Of a stretch of 9,894 bases of DNA, positions 1 to 6,177 are shown in pieces (position 1 is the first letter of the stretch; every line of letters begins with the position of its first letter). A program made the position numbers and the translations under genes. The notes below the pieces were generated by a model. It ran no database searches. It was not told the origin of the DNA and saw only the letters and a list, made by a program, of their open reading frames with translations. The DNA is from Mageeibacillus sp. UBA3781 (GTDB lineage Bacteria; Bacillota; Clostridia; Saccharofermentanales; Saccharofermentanaceae), in assembly GCA_002368805.1 (NCBI GenBank), contig DFFH01000145.1, forward strand, positions 1-9,894. The letters run 5' to 3'.

Positions 1-4
1 TAGC

Positions 5-48
5 AAAGGATCCTGAAAGCTTGAAAGAAAGCTTTCGGGATCTTTTTT
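5..48 (+). terminator. Rho-independent terminator of an upstream gene
   Basis: A GATCC-T-GAAAGCTT arm (9-22) pairs with AAGCTTTC-G-GGATC (29-42), with one T-G wobble and a 6-nt loop, and is followed at once by six T (43-48). Adding A5-A7 against the T-run lengthens the stem. This is a textbook intrinsic terminator. The gene it ends lies left of the window. Confidence 0.93.
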
Positions 49-69
49 GAGAATGAAGAGGAGAATCTC

Positions 70-98
70 TTGACACGCAAAAGGTAACATATTACATT
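70..98 (+). promoter_or_regulatory. Promoter of the marR-flavodoxin operon
   Basis: A perfect -35 TTGACA (70-75) is followed after 17 bp by TACATT (93-98), a 4/6 match to the -10 consensus. Transcription would begin near 105, giving a leader of about 58 nt before the marR ATG at 163. The spacer and the start region contain two palindromic operators, so the promoter is probably repressed by the MarR protein it drives. Confidence 0.7.
83..96. promoter_or_regulatory. Putative MarR operator 1
   Basis: GGTAACATATTACA contains the inverted repeat GTAA-N4-TTAC inside the -35/-10 spacer and touching the -10. It matches the second site at 111-124 in arm sequence and spacing, and both are preceded by AA. 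Its position would block RNA polymerase. The link to the downstream MarR protein is inferred from location. Confidence 0.7.
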
Positions 99-110
99 GT
101 TTCTGACAAA

Positions 111-124
111 GGTAATGTGTTACC
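111..124. promoter_or_regulatory. Putative MarR operator 2
   Basis: GGTAATGTGTTACC is a perfect palindrome with five-base arms (GGTAA/TTACC) around TGTG. It lies just after the expected transcription start, and its centre is 28 bp from the centre of operator 1. MarR dimers usually bind palindromes of about this size. Paired sites covering a promoter are typical of an autorepressed marR gene. Confidence 0.75.
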
Positions 125-162
125 TTTTTTGACGTCTGATTCTAGCTAAAGGAGTGACGACC

Positions 163-633
163 ATGGACTACGATAAGATGATGAATAACAGCAGTGTGGA
201 ATTCGGGAATATACCGCCGCAGGCTTTCCTTCTGGGATTGCTGAGTGCTTTTGATAACCGGTTCCAGGCAAGCGCGGACAAGTTTTTTTCGCAAATCACC
301 TGGAAGCAGTTCTTCGCGATTATATGCATCAATATCTGTAAGGAAAGTCCGACGATCAATGAGCTTTCCGATATTATGGGAAGTTCTCACCAGAACGTGA
401 AGCAGATCCTTCTGAAGCTGGAGAGCAAGGGCTTCGTCGAGATGATCCCCGATGATAATGATAAGCGGAAGCAGCGGATCCGGCTGACGAAAACGTGCCA
501 GAGATTCTGCAAGAAAAATGATGCGGAGAGTCAGAGGATCATCGGGAAGATCTTCGAAGGAATCGATGAAAAGAAACTCGCAACAACGATCAAAACGATC
601 ATGAAAATGGAAAGGAATATCAGCGAATTATGA
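163..633 (+). CDS. MarR-family winged-helix transcriptional regulator
   Basis: A 156-residue cytoplasmic DNA-binding protein. MarR dimers usually repress their own promoter and are released by a phenolic ligand, metal or oxidant. The central part fits the fold: SPTINELSDIMGSSHQNVKQILLKLESKGF reads as helix-turn-helix plus recognition helix, and DDNDKRKQRIRLT is the charged beta-wing with its Asp-Lys-Arg core, followed by the dimerisation helices. The ATG at 163 is chosen because AAAGGAG (148-154) lies 8 nt upstream; an in-frame GTG at 154 overlaps that Shine-Dalgarno and is unlikely. The stop overlaps the next start as ATGA (630-633), so it is coupled to the flavodoxin gene. The two palindromes in its promoter are probably its operators. 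The ligand cannot be told from sequence. Confidence 0.9.
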   Translation: MDYDKMMNNSSVEFGNIPPQAFLLGLLSAFDNRFQASADKFFSQITWKQFFAIICINICKESPTINELSDIMGSSHQNVKQILLKLESKGFVEMIPDDNDKRKQRIRLTKTCQRFCKKNDAESQRIIGKIFEGIDEKKLATTIKTIMKMERNISEL

Positions 634-1151
634 AAACATTAGTAGTCTATGCTTCGCAGACAGGTTTTACGAAGAGATACGCGGAGTGGATCGCCAGAAG
701 ACTTCAGGCGGATCTTATGGATGTTCACGATGCGAAGAAGAAAAAGAAGAGTGATTTTGATTCTTATGATGCCATCATTTACGGTGGATGGGTGATGGCC
801 GGAAAAGTGACTCAGTCGAAGTGGTTCCTGGCAAAAGCATCTGCCTGGAAGGAAAAGAAACTGGCGCTCTTTTGTGTCGGAGCAAGTCCTAAGGAGAATC
901 CGGATGTGGAGCAGAGCCTGAAGAATCTGCTTACTGATGAACAGCGAAAATACATCCGTTCATTTTACTGTCAGGGCGGCCTGGATTATGACAAGATGAA
1001 AGCGCCTTCCAAGTTTGCTTGCAAAGCTCTGGTCTCGATGCTGAATAAGAAAAAAGATGCGACTCAAAAGGAAAAGACATGGCGGAAATGCTCTCCCATT
1101 CCTATGATATTTCGGACGAGAAATACATTGAGCCGATCGTCGAATATGTGA
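630..1151 (+). CDS. Flavodoxin-domain protein, C-terminus apparently frameshifted
   Basis: The N-terminus MKTLVVYASQTGFTKRYAEWIA is a flavodoxin start: beta-1, then an FMN-phosphate loop with the S/T-x-T-G-x-T pattern, then helix 1. YDAIIYGGWVMAGKVTQSKWF is the strand and loop next to the flavin; this GG-x-x-x-AG-K pattern occurs in the Flavodoxin_5/HemG-like group (menaquinone-dependent protoporphyrinogen dehydrogenase relatives and stand-alone clostridial flavodoxins). It probably binds FMN and carries electrons; the partner is unknown. After about residue 149 the frame becomes Arg- and Ser-rich (WRKCSPIPMIFRTRN) and unlike the family. The frame one base back, from 1079, reads MAEMLSHSYDISDEKYIEPIVEYVIA and stops at 1159, which looks like the real C-terminus. 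So the gene has either a genuine indel or a sequencing error shortly before 1079. Start and stop overlap with marR indicates an operon. Confidence 0.8.
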   Translation: MKTLVVYASQTGFTKRYAEWIARRLQADLMDVHDAKKKKKSDFDSYDAIIYGGWVMAGKVTQSKWFLAKASAWKEKKLALFCVGASPKENPDVEQSLKNLLTDEQRKYIRSFYCQGGLDYDKMKAPSKFACKALVSMLNKKKDATQKEKTWRKCSPIPMIFRTRNTLSRSSNM

Positions 1152-1209
1152 TAGCATGATCCGGTAGAAAGAATTACACTATCCGATGTGACGAATAAAG
1201 GAGAAGAAA

Positions 1210-1725
1210 ATGGCAACAAGAACAATTGTCGTTGTTCCCTATGATTCTGCCTGGGAGCAGGATTTTCTTAAGATAAAATCGGAGCTTGAAGAGGCCCTCG
1301 GGGATCTGGCGCTTCGGATCGAGCATGTCGGAAGTACTTCGGTAAAAGGACTTTCCGCCAAGCCGATCATCGATATCGATGTGGTGATCGAGGACGAATC
1401 CGTGTTCCCTTCTGTGGTGGAAGCCCTTTCGAGAATCGGTTACTACCACGAAGGAAACAAGGATATCCCCGGGCGGGAAGTATTCGGATATGAAGGAAAA
1501 GAACACCTCCGGAATCACCACATGTATGTCTGCTGCAAGGATGCATCGGAACTGAAGCGGCATGTTTCTTTCCGGGATTATCTTAGGGCTCATCCGGAGG
1601 CGGTCGCCGAATACAGCCGCGTAAAGGAAGAAGGCGCAGTGCTTTTCCCGCATGATATCGATCAGTATATCCGGCATAAGACGCCCTTCATCGAAGGGAT
1701 CTATAAGCAGATCGGTCTTTTATGA
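1210..1725 (+). CDS. GrpB family protein (UPF0157, nucleotidyltransferase fold)
   Basis: A 171-residue soluble protein. RIEHVGSTSVKGLSAKPIIDIDVVI (about residues 36-60) is the hallmark of the GrpB/UPF0157 family: the GST/S motif followed by a D-x-D pair (D55, D57) as in nucleotidyltransferase folds. The WEQDF start and the LRNHHMYVC and FRDYLRAHP segments are also typical, and the length is normal. The family is related to a domain fused to dephospho-CoA kinase in some bacteria, but its reaction is not established, so no substrate is proposed. AAAGGAG (1197-1203) sits 6 nt before the ATG. It lies 50 nt after the flavodoxin frame with no visible terminator between them, so it may be the third gene of that transcript. 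It converges with the serine hydrolase gene; only 36 bp separate them. Confidence 0.9.
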   Translation: MATRTIVVVPYDSAWEQDFLKIKSELEEALGDLALRIEHVGSTSVKGLSAKPIIDIDVVIEDESVFPSVVEALSRIGYYHEGNKDIPGREVFGYEGKEHLRNHHMYVCCKDASELKRHVSFRDYLRAHPEAVAEYSRVKEEGAVLFPHDIDQYIRHKTPFIEGIYKQIGLL

Positions 1726-1761
1726 TAGCCCGGATCTTCGGAATATGCCATCCCGGAATCA

Positions 1762-2751
1762 TCAGCAGAAGAGAGGAAGCACTTGCTTCTCGATGAACTC
1801 CACGCGGTCAAAGATACGGGGTTTGAACGTACCTGTCATGCCGACAGATACGTTTTTCTCTTTATTGACGTAGATGATGTTTCCGCAGTCACCGATGGCG
1901 GCGTGGATCTTCCTGCCGTCATATGGCGTGTACCATAAGTAGCCGTAGTTCATGTTGCCGAAACGCTCGCCGAGCTTAAGATGCGAAGCGGTCATGTCCT
2001 GAAGATATTTCTTCGAGATGATCCTTTTCCCGTCGTATTCGCCGTCGTTTATGAGAAGTTCGCCGATCCGTGCCAGATCTTTTGCCGAAGCGCAGAGTCC
2101 CCAGCCGGCAGTAACGGCGCCCTTAGGATCGGAGTACCACTCGTTCTTTCGGGGATTCTTGTTCATGAGAAAGTCGAACTGATCCTCTTTCGATGAATCG
2201 CCGTGAGGGATGCGCGCGGGGAGACCGAGGGGAAGGAAGAGAGTTCGGTTCGCGAAATCAATGCACTTCTCGCCCGTGGCATGCTCGATGATCCCTGCAA
2301 AGATCTGGATGCCGAGAGTGGCGTACTTAAACTCGCCGGTGATGCCTTTCCTGCCGCCGAGAAAGTCCAGTACGGTCAAGGTCCAATCCTGTGAAGTACA
2401 GACCTTCTTCCAGGGCTCCGACTGGTACTTATAGGGAGCGGTCATCGTGAGGAGATGACGGACCGTGACCTCGTAGATCGTCTTCTCGCCGCGCTTGACT
2501 TCGTAGTCCGGAAAGAAATCCATGACCTTCTGGTCCACGCTCTTAATATATCCCTGATCGATGGCGATCCCGGCAAGAAGGCCAATGACGCCCTTGGTCA
2601 CGGAGTTGACATTCATGGCGTCCTCCGTTGTAAAGCCGCGCCAGTTGTCCTCGTAGACGGTCTTTCCGTCCTTTATGGCATAGATCTGGCAGATGTTGCT
2701 CTCGTTGCCTGTGCTTGTTTCTATGAAGCTGTGAAGCTGTTTCTGTTTCAT
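1762..2751 (-). CDS. Serine hydrolase, beta-lactamase class C/PBP-like fold
   Basis: A 329-residue protein of the Beta-lactamase (PF00144-type) superfamily. NSVTKGVIGLLAGIAIDQG carries the catalytic S-x-x-K (S50, K53). VTVRHLLTMTAPY is the standard following helix-loop, and GWGLCASAKDLARIGELLINDG is the typical late region. The second motif, normally Y-x-N, reads YAT (143-145). The third, normally H/K-x-G, reads GDCG (287-290). These changes suggest an esterase, peptidase or amidase rather than an antibiotic-destroying enzyme. No signal peptide is visible, so it is probably cytoplasmic. The ATG has GAGG (complement of 2760-2763) 8 nt upstream. The gene stands alone, convergent with GrpB and divergent from the SDR gene across a 430-bp repeat-bearing gap. 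Confidence 0.88.
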   Translation of the reverse strand: MKQKQLHSFIETSTGNESNICQIYAIKDGKTVYEDNWRGFTTEDAMNVNSVTKGVIGLLAGIAIDQGYIKSVDQKVMDFFPDYEVKRGEKTIYEVTVRHLLTMTAPYKYQSEPWKKVCTSQDWTLTVLDFLGGRKGITGEFKYATLGIQIFAGIIEHATGEKCIDFANRTLFLPLGLPARIPHGDSSKEDQFDFLMNKNPRKNEWYSDPKGAVTAGWGLCASAKDLARIGELLINDGEYDGKRIISKKYLQDMTASHLKLGERFGNMNYGYLWYTPYDGRKIHAAIGDCGNIIYVNKEKNVSVGMTGTFKPRIFDRVEFIEKQVLPLFC

Positions 2752-2865
2752 TCTGATTGCCTCGTTTGATGTAGGATTTGGACGTCCTGATAAAGAGGCT
2801 AATATGATTAAAAATTCTTTTCAAGTACTTTTTTCGGAAAAAATCTTTCTTAGATAAACCGGTGA

Positions 2866-3108
2866 AGTTTTCCAGTATTTTTCTCGATAAGACATAGAAT
2901 CTGGAAAAAAATGAGAAAAAAACTGCAATGCGGACAATCTCGATGCAGTTTTCCAGTATTTTTCTCAAAAAGGTGCCTGTTTTGGAAATATCTGAGAAAT
3001 ATCATGCGAAAAGCACCTTTCTGGGTTGTTTTTCTGATTTTTTTCTCGTTTGGAGGGCATCTTTGGAAATCTATTGGAAAACTGTTTGGCTTTTCAGGAA
3101 TGATTCAA
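2866..3108. repeat. Three degenerate tandem repeats with exact 81-bp period
   Basis: Units lie at 2866-2946, 2947-3027 and 3028-3108. The first 20 bases of units 1 and 2 are identical (AGTTTTCCAG then TATTTTTCTC). Unit 3 keeps TTTTTCTC in register, and the TGGAAA block recurs at 2902, 2983 and 3064, each 81 bp apart. By eye, units 1 and 2 agree at about 49 of 81 positions with no gaps; unit 3 is more diverged. Local inverted repeats overlie the array: TTTTCCAG/CTGGAAAA (2868-2875, 2901-2908), AAAACTGCA/TGCAGTTTT (2919-2927, 2944-2952) and AAAGGTGC/GCACCTTT (2969-2976, 3013-3020). It fills most of the 2752-3181 gap between divergent genes. Whether it is a minisatellite, a structured RNA or a decayed coding repeat is open. 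Confidence 0.75.
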
Positions 3109-3115
3109 CTGTTGA

Positions 3116-3148
3116 TATAATTACTTCATTAGAGCGGTGTTATATAAT
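3116..3148 (+). promoter_or_regulatory. Candidate promoter -10 elements for the SDR gene
   Basis: Two perfect TATAAT hexamers occur, at 3116-3121 and 3143-3148, in the AT-rich DNA before the SDR gene. The second would start transcription about 25-30 nt before the ATG at 3182, leaving room for GGGAGG (3169-3174). Neither has a convincing -35 at 16-18 bp, so the choice between them is uncertain. Confidence 0.45.
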
Positions 3149-3181
3149 TGAACAAATGAATCTCGATCGGGAGGCAGGACC

Positions 3182-3919
3182 ATGAAGGAATGGAACTATG
3201 ACGGAAAAGTTTTTCTTGTGACCGGCGCTTCGTCCGGTATCGGCAGAAGCTGTGTGGAGCAGCTTCTGAACTCTGGGGCGAATGTCGTCGGTATCGATGC
3301 GAAAGATAGCGACCTGAAAGATCCTCTCTATATGCACTGCGAAGTGAGCGTCACGGATGATTCGGAAATCCAGAGGGTCGTGCGTGAAGTCGAGAACAAA
3401 TTCGGGACAATCGACGGGCTTGTCAATGCTGCAGGGATCTGGGGAAATAGTAAGCCTTTCTATGAGATCGAGACATCGGATTGGGAAAAGATCCTGTCGG
3501 TGAACCTTACAGGAACCTATATCGTGTCGAAATATGCCGCGAAAGTAATGATCCCGAAGAAGCAGGGCAAGATTGTCAATATCAGCTGCCTGCGGGCAGG
3601 GATCTTCCGGAATAACATGACGGACTATGCTGCATCGAAGGGCGGGATCGTCGCCCTGACCTCGGCGATGGCGCTGGATCTGGCACCTTTCCATATTCAG
3701 GTGAATTCCGTCGCGCCGGGCTTTACCTATACCGGCATGACGAAGAACTCTTTCGATAACGAAGAGGTCAGAAAGCAGTCCGAAGCCCTCATCCCGGAGG
3801 GAAGACTCGGGCAGCCGGAGGATATCTCCAATGTGGTGATGTTCCTTCTTTCGGATCTTGCGGACTATATGATCGGCACGAATGTCTATGCGGATGGCGG
3901 ATACCATATCCAGAAGTAA
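3182..3919 (+). CDS. Short-chain dehydrogenase/reductase (SDR), classical type
   Basis: A 245-residue NAD(P)-dependent oxidoreductase of the FabG/glucose-dehydrogenase type. TGASSGIG (14-21) is the dinucleotide loop. Asp39 at the end of beta-2 (VVGID) favours NAD(H) over NADP(H). NAAG (82-85) and N108 follow, then the active-site Y149-x-x-x-K153 (YAASK), the PG at 179-180 after VNSVA, and the usual C-terminus with GTNVYADGG. The catalytic serine region reads NISCLRAG: S135 is 14 residues before the tyrosine, while the usual 13-residue position holds C136. The substrate cannot be read from sequence; a sugar, polyol or 3-oxo compound is possible. GGGAGG lies 7 nt before the ATG. It is a single gene, convergent with the methyltransferase and sharing a stem-loop with it. 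Confidence 0.92.
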   Translation: MKEWNYDGKVFLVTGASSGIGRSCVEQLLNSGANVVGIDAKDSDLKDPLYMHCEVSVTDDSEIQRVVREVENKFGTIDGLVNAAGIWGNSKPFYEIETSDWEKILSVNLTGTYIVSKYAAKVMIPKKQGKIVNISCLRAGIFRNNMTDYAASKGGIVALTSAMALDLAPFHIQVNSVAPGFTYTGMTKNSFDNEEVRKQSEALIPEGRLGQPEDISNVVMFLLSDLADYMIGTNVYADGGYHIQK

Positions 3920-3932
3920 GTCGATAAGCAGA

Positions 3933-3971
3933 AAATGACTCTGGAAATAGTGCGGACCCCGAGAGTCATTT
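3933..3971. terminator. Shared stem-loop between convergent genes
   Basis: AAATGACTCT (3933-3942) pairs perfectly with AGAGTCATTT (3962-3971) around a 19-nt loop. It lies 13 nt after the SDR stop, and its right arm includes the methyltransferase stop codon (3966-3968). On the minus strand the second arm ends in TTT and runs on as TCTGC; on the plus strand no T-run follows. It could be a weak bidirectional terminator or only a 3'-end stabiliser. Confidence 0.5.
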
Positions 3972-4559
3972 CCGGAAGATGACCAGCTGGGCGTACTTAT
4001 CTTTCTGTGTTCCGATGTAGGTGAAGCCCTGCTTCTCAAATCTTTCTCGGAATTCCTTATCCGAGAAGAACTCTCCGTTGATGTTCCGACAGAGAAAATT
4101 CACAAGCTTTCTGATCGGATGCGGAAGATTCGGATCGGCAATATACAGGTGTCCTCCTGGTTTTAAGATCCGGAGGGCTTCTTTTTCGAAAGCCTCTTTA
4201 TCCGGAAAGTGGTGGTAGGCCATGCAGGCCGTGAGGGTATCGAAGTATGCATCCTCATAGGGAGTGTTTTCGCAGGAGCATTCCCGGATGTCCATGTCGG
4301 GGCATTTCCTTCGGGCGACCTCCAGCATATTCGGTTCGACATCGATGCCGTGCCCGTTGATCTTCTGAAAGTCCCGGAATGTCTTCAGGATCGTGCCGGT
4401 ACCGCAGCCTACATCCAGCACTCTGTCGCCGTCGGAAAGGCCGGTAAAGCGGTATAGAAGCGAATAGAATCTTTTCGATAGTTTTCCTTCGAAGTGGTCG
4501 TCGTATTTGTCGGCGCGCTTATCGAATTTGAAATCTCTTTTTTCTGTGCTCTTTTTCAT
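3966..4559 (-). CDS. Class I SAM-dependent methyltransferase
   Basis: A 197-residue soluble methyltransferase of the UbiE/Methyltransf_11 type. VLDVGCGTG (47-55) is motif I, the S-adenosylmethionine loop. GIDVEPNMLEVARRK (71-85) is motif II, whose acidic residue binds the ribose. FDTLTACMAYHHFPD (from about 108) is motif post-II/III, and LRILKPGGHLYIAD is the strand with the LKPGG turn. The C-terminus FTYIGTQKDKYAQLVIFRK gives the final antiparallel strands. The acceptor is unknown; such proteins act on small molecules, quinones or lipids. Its ATG overlaps the stop of the EamA gene (4556-4559), so the two are transcribed and translated together. Co-transcription with an exporter hints at modification plus efflux of one compound, which is inference. 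Confidence 0.9.
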   Translation of the reverse strand: MKKSTEKRDFKFDKRADKYDDHFEGKLSKRFYSLLYRFTGLSDGDRVLDVGCGTGTILKTFRDFQKINGHGIDVEPNMLEVARRKCPDMDIRECSCENTPYEDAYFDTLTACMAYHHFPDKEAFEKEALRILKPGGHLYIADPNLPHPIRKLVNFLCRNINGEFFSDKEFRERFEKQGFTYIGTQKDKYAQLVIFRK

Positions 4560-5428
4560 GTTTGTGTCCTCTCTTTCTCGGCGGCGAGATAAGCACCTGC
4601 CGCCATGATCATGAATGAAATAACAAATAGTGCGGAAGGGATCTTCGGGAAGATCGCGATGGATAGAAATGCACCGATGAAAGGCGCCAGTGCGTAGAAA
4701 GCAGATGTCCTGGCCGCACCGATGTAGCGCTGGGCATAGACGTAGGTATAGACACTCAACCCATAGGCGATGAACCCCAGAAGCAGCGCCAGAGGAATGT
4801 AGGGGGACAGCGTGAGATGCTCTCCACAGATCAGGGAAACAATGACCGATCCGGTACCGGATCCGAATCCCTTAATGATCACGATCTTCGACGGCGCGCT
4901 CTGCGAGAGCATGCGTGTGCAGTTGTTTTCCAGTCCCCAGCAGCAACAGGCCAGGATCGCAAGAAGTGAGTATGTGGAGAAGGATAAAGAAGAGATGTCA
5001 CTGAGCGAGAGAAGAAGGCTTGCGACCGTGATCAGAAAGATAGCGAAACCTAACCTGGGAGAGATCTTCTCCTTAAAGAGAAGCAGGGCGATCAGCGAGG
5101 TGGCGACGATCTCGAAGTTATTTAGAAGAGACACCGACTCCGCCGAAGATCTTGAAATGGCGATCATGAGAAATACAGGGGCAAGAATATCGAGCACGAC
5201 CATCCCGATGAGGTACGGATAATCCTTATGGGTGAAGGGTCTTCCATCTTCTTTCTTCCCTTTGGAAAAGCACTTGAGAAGGCACATCCCTATCGCGGCT
5301 CCGAGGTAGAGGAGGCCTGCCATGAAGACCGGTGGGATCTCCTTTAGGAGTACCTTCGAAAATGGCGTGCTGATGGCATAAAGAAGTGCAGCATATATGG
5401 CATATCGGATGGCTTTTCTGTTCGTCAT
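4556..5428 (-). CDS. EamA/DMT-superfamily permease
   Basis: A 290-residue inner-membrane protein with about ten hydrophobic segments in two EamA halves. The first half runs from AIYAALLYAISTPFSKVLL through FEIVATSLIALLLFKEKIS, where the late FKEKIS is the typical end of an EamA repeat. The second starts near YSLLAILACCCWGLENN and ends at FVISFMIMAAGAYLAAEKE. Members export or import small metabolites such as amino acids or nucleosides; the substrate is not predictable. The ATG at 5428 (MTNRK) is preferred over the in-frame GTG at 5437 because AGAAAG lies 8 nt before it; the support is modest. The stop overlaps the methyltransferase start (ATGA). The divergent TetR gene, with a palindrome in the shared 5429-5567 region, is the likely regulator. 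Confidence 0.9.
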   Translation of the reverse strand: MTNRKAIRYAIYAALLYAISTPFSKVLLKEIPPVFMAGLLYLGAAIGMCLLKCFSKGKKEDGRPFTHKDYPYLIGMVVLDILAPVFLMIAISRSSAESVSLLNNFEIVATSLIALLLFKEKISPRLGFAIFLITVASLLLSLSDISSLSFSTYSLLAILACCCWGLENNCTRMLSQSAPSKIVIIKGFGSGTGSVIVSLICGEHLTLSPYIPLALLLGFIAYGLSVYTYVYAQRYIGAARTSAFYALAPFIGAFLSIAIFPKIPSALFVISFMIMAAGAYLAAEKERTQT

Positions 5429-5455
5429 AGGTATCACTTTCTAATGAAAAGTTTC

Positions 5456-5485
5456 TGAACACTCTGTTCGATAAAATGATATAAT
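5456..5485 (+). promoter_or_regulatory. tetR promoter with overlapping palindromic operator
   Basis: TATAAT (5480-5485) has an acceptable -35 TGAACA (5456-5461, 4/6) at 18 bp. The -35 lies inside the perfect inverted repeat GAACA-CTC-TGTTC (5457-5469). A repressor there would stop tetR transcription and may also affect the divergent EamA operon, whose start codon is about 30 bp away. No clear promoter for the EamA side could be picked out. Confidence 0.6.
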
Positions 5486-5567
5486 CTACGTGAAACCGAA
5501 AACAGAATCAGAATCCGCGATATGTCTATTACTGAACAGAATCGCGAAATTGTACGGGAACGGAAAT

Positions 5568-6122
5568 ATGGACAGACGACAGATCAAAACCAGGACAGCC
5601 ATCTACGATGCATTGACGGGACTTCTTCGGAAATACCGTTTCGAAGAGATCACGGTACAGCAGATCATCGATGAAGCGAATATCGGAAGAAGCACTTTTT
5701 ACTCGCATTTTGAGACGAAGGACCAGCTTCTGGAACAGATGTGTAATGAGATGTTTTCGCATGTTTTCTCCGATACTCTGGCACCGGAAAAGAGCCACGA
5801 TTATTCGAAGAATCACGAAGATATGCGGGCACTTCTGGAGCATATCCTGTACCACATTCTGGACCATAAAGAGAATATCCGGTCCATTATGAACGGCGAG
5901 TCGGAGAAGATATTCACAAGATACTTCACCGAATATCTGGAAAGTGCTTTTGGCGAGGTAATCGTGCATATGGATGTAGATGTGCCGGAAGATTTTAAGA
6001 AACAATTCGTCATCGGAAGCTTCATCCATACGGTCAAATGGTGGATCGGAAAAGGACTGAAAGAAAAGCCGGAAAAGATCATCGATTCGTATATGAAGTG
6101 TTTGCCCGGGAAACACCATTGA
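5568..6122 (+). CDS. TetR/AcrR-family transcriptional regulator
   Basis: A 184-residue one-component repressor. KTRTAIYDALTGLLRKYRFEEITVQQIIDEANIGRSTFYSHFETKDQLLEQM is the TetR DNA-binding domain: helix 1, then a helix-turn-helix at about 28-47 with the signature IGRSTFYSHF. The C-terminal part (about 60-184) is the variable ligand and dimer domain; its late segment FVIGSFIHTVKWWIGKGLKEKPEKI resembles the TetR_C_8-like group seen in Bacillota. The frame is open back to a GTG at 5490, but that GTG is 5 nt after the -10, so the ATG at 5568 is the sensible start and matches family length. The ribosome site is weak (GGGAACGGAAAT). It is divergent from the permease-methyltransferase operon and probably controls it and itself. 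Confidence 0.9.
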   Translation: MDRRQIKTRTAIYDALTGLLRKYRFEEITVQQIIDEANIGRSTFYSHFETKDQLLEQMCNEMFSHVFSDTLAPEKSHDYSKNHEDMRALLEHILYHILDHKENIRSIMNGESEKIFTRYFTEYLESAFGEVIVHMDVDVPEDFKKQFVIGSFIHTVKWWIGKGLKEKPEKIIDSYMKCLPGKHH

Positions 6123-6177
6123 GTTCCACTCGACTTGGAGCCCGTTAGCCGGGACTAGACCGGTTGATTATATGCTA

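Noticed and set aside
1050..1056. AAAAAAG as a programmed -1 frameshift site in the flavodoxin gene
   Set aside because: The zero frame reads AAA AAA G rather than A AAA AAG, no downstream stimulator stem was found, and the family-like sequence resumes only about 25 bases later; an ordinary indel is more likely.
2829..2843. TTTTTTC-GGAAAAAA inverted repeat upstream of the repeats
   Set aside because: An A/T-only stem with almost no loop; common by chance in AT-rich DNA.
2866..2966. Two identical 20-bp repeats separated by 61 bp, as in a mini CRISPR
   Set aside because: The spacers are themselves similar to each other, the third copy is degenerate, and no cas gene is present; tandem duplication explains it.
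2543..2968. 141-residue minus-strand open frame reaching into the repeat region
   Set aside because: It overlaps the start of the serine hydrolase in another frame, is rich in Arg and Phe from the repeat, and has no ribosome site.
5490..5567. N-terminal extension of TetR from a GTG at 5490
   Set aside because: The GTG is only 5 nt after the -10 hexamer and the extension has no family counterpart; the ATG at 5568 fits better.
5529..6119. 196-residue antisense open frame across tetR
   Set aside because: It is the complement of a well-supported TetR gene, with no family resemblance and no promoter.
6139..6165. GC-rich CCCG/CGGG and CCGG/CCGG matches after tetR
   Set aside because: Four-base arms and no T-run; not a supported terminator.
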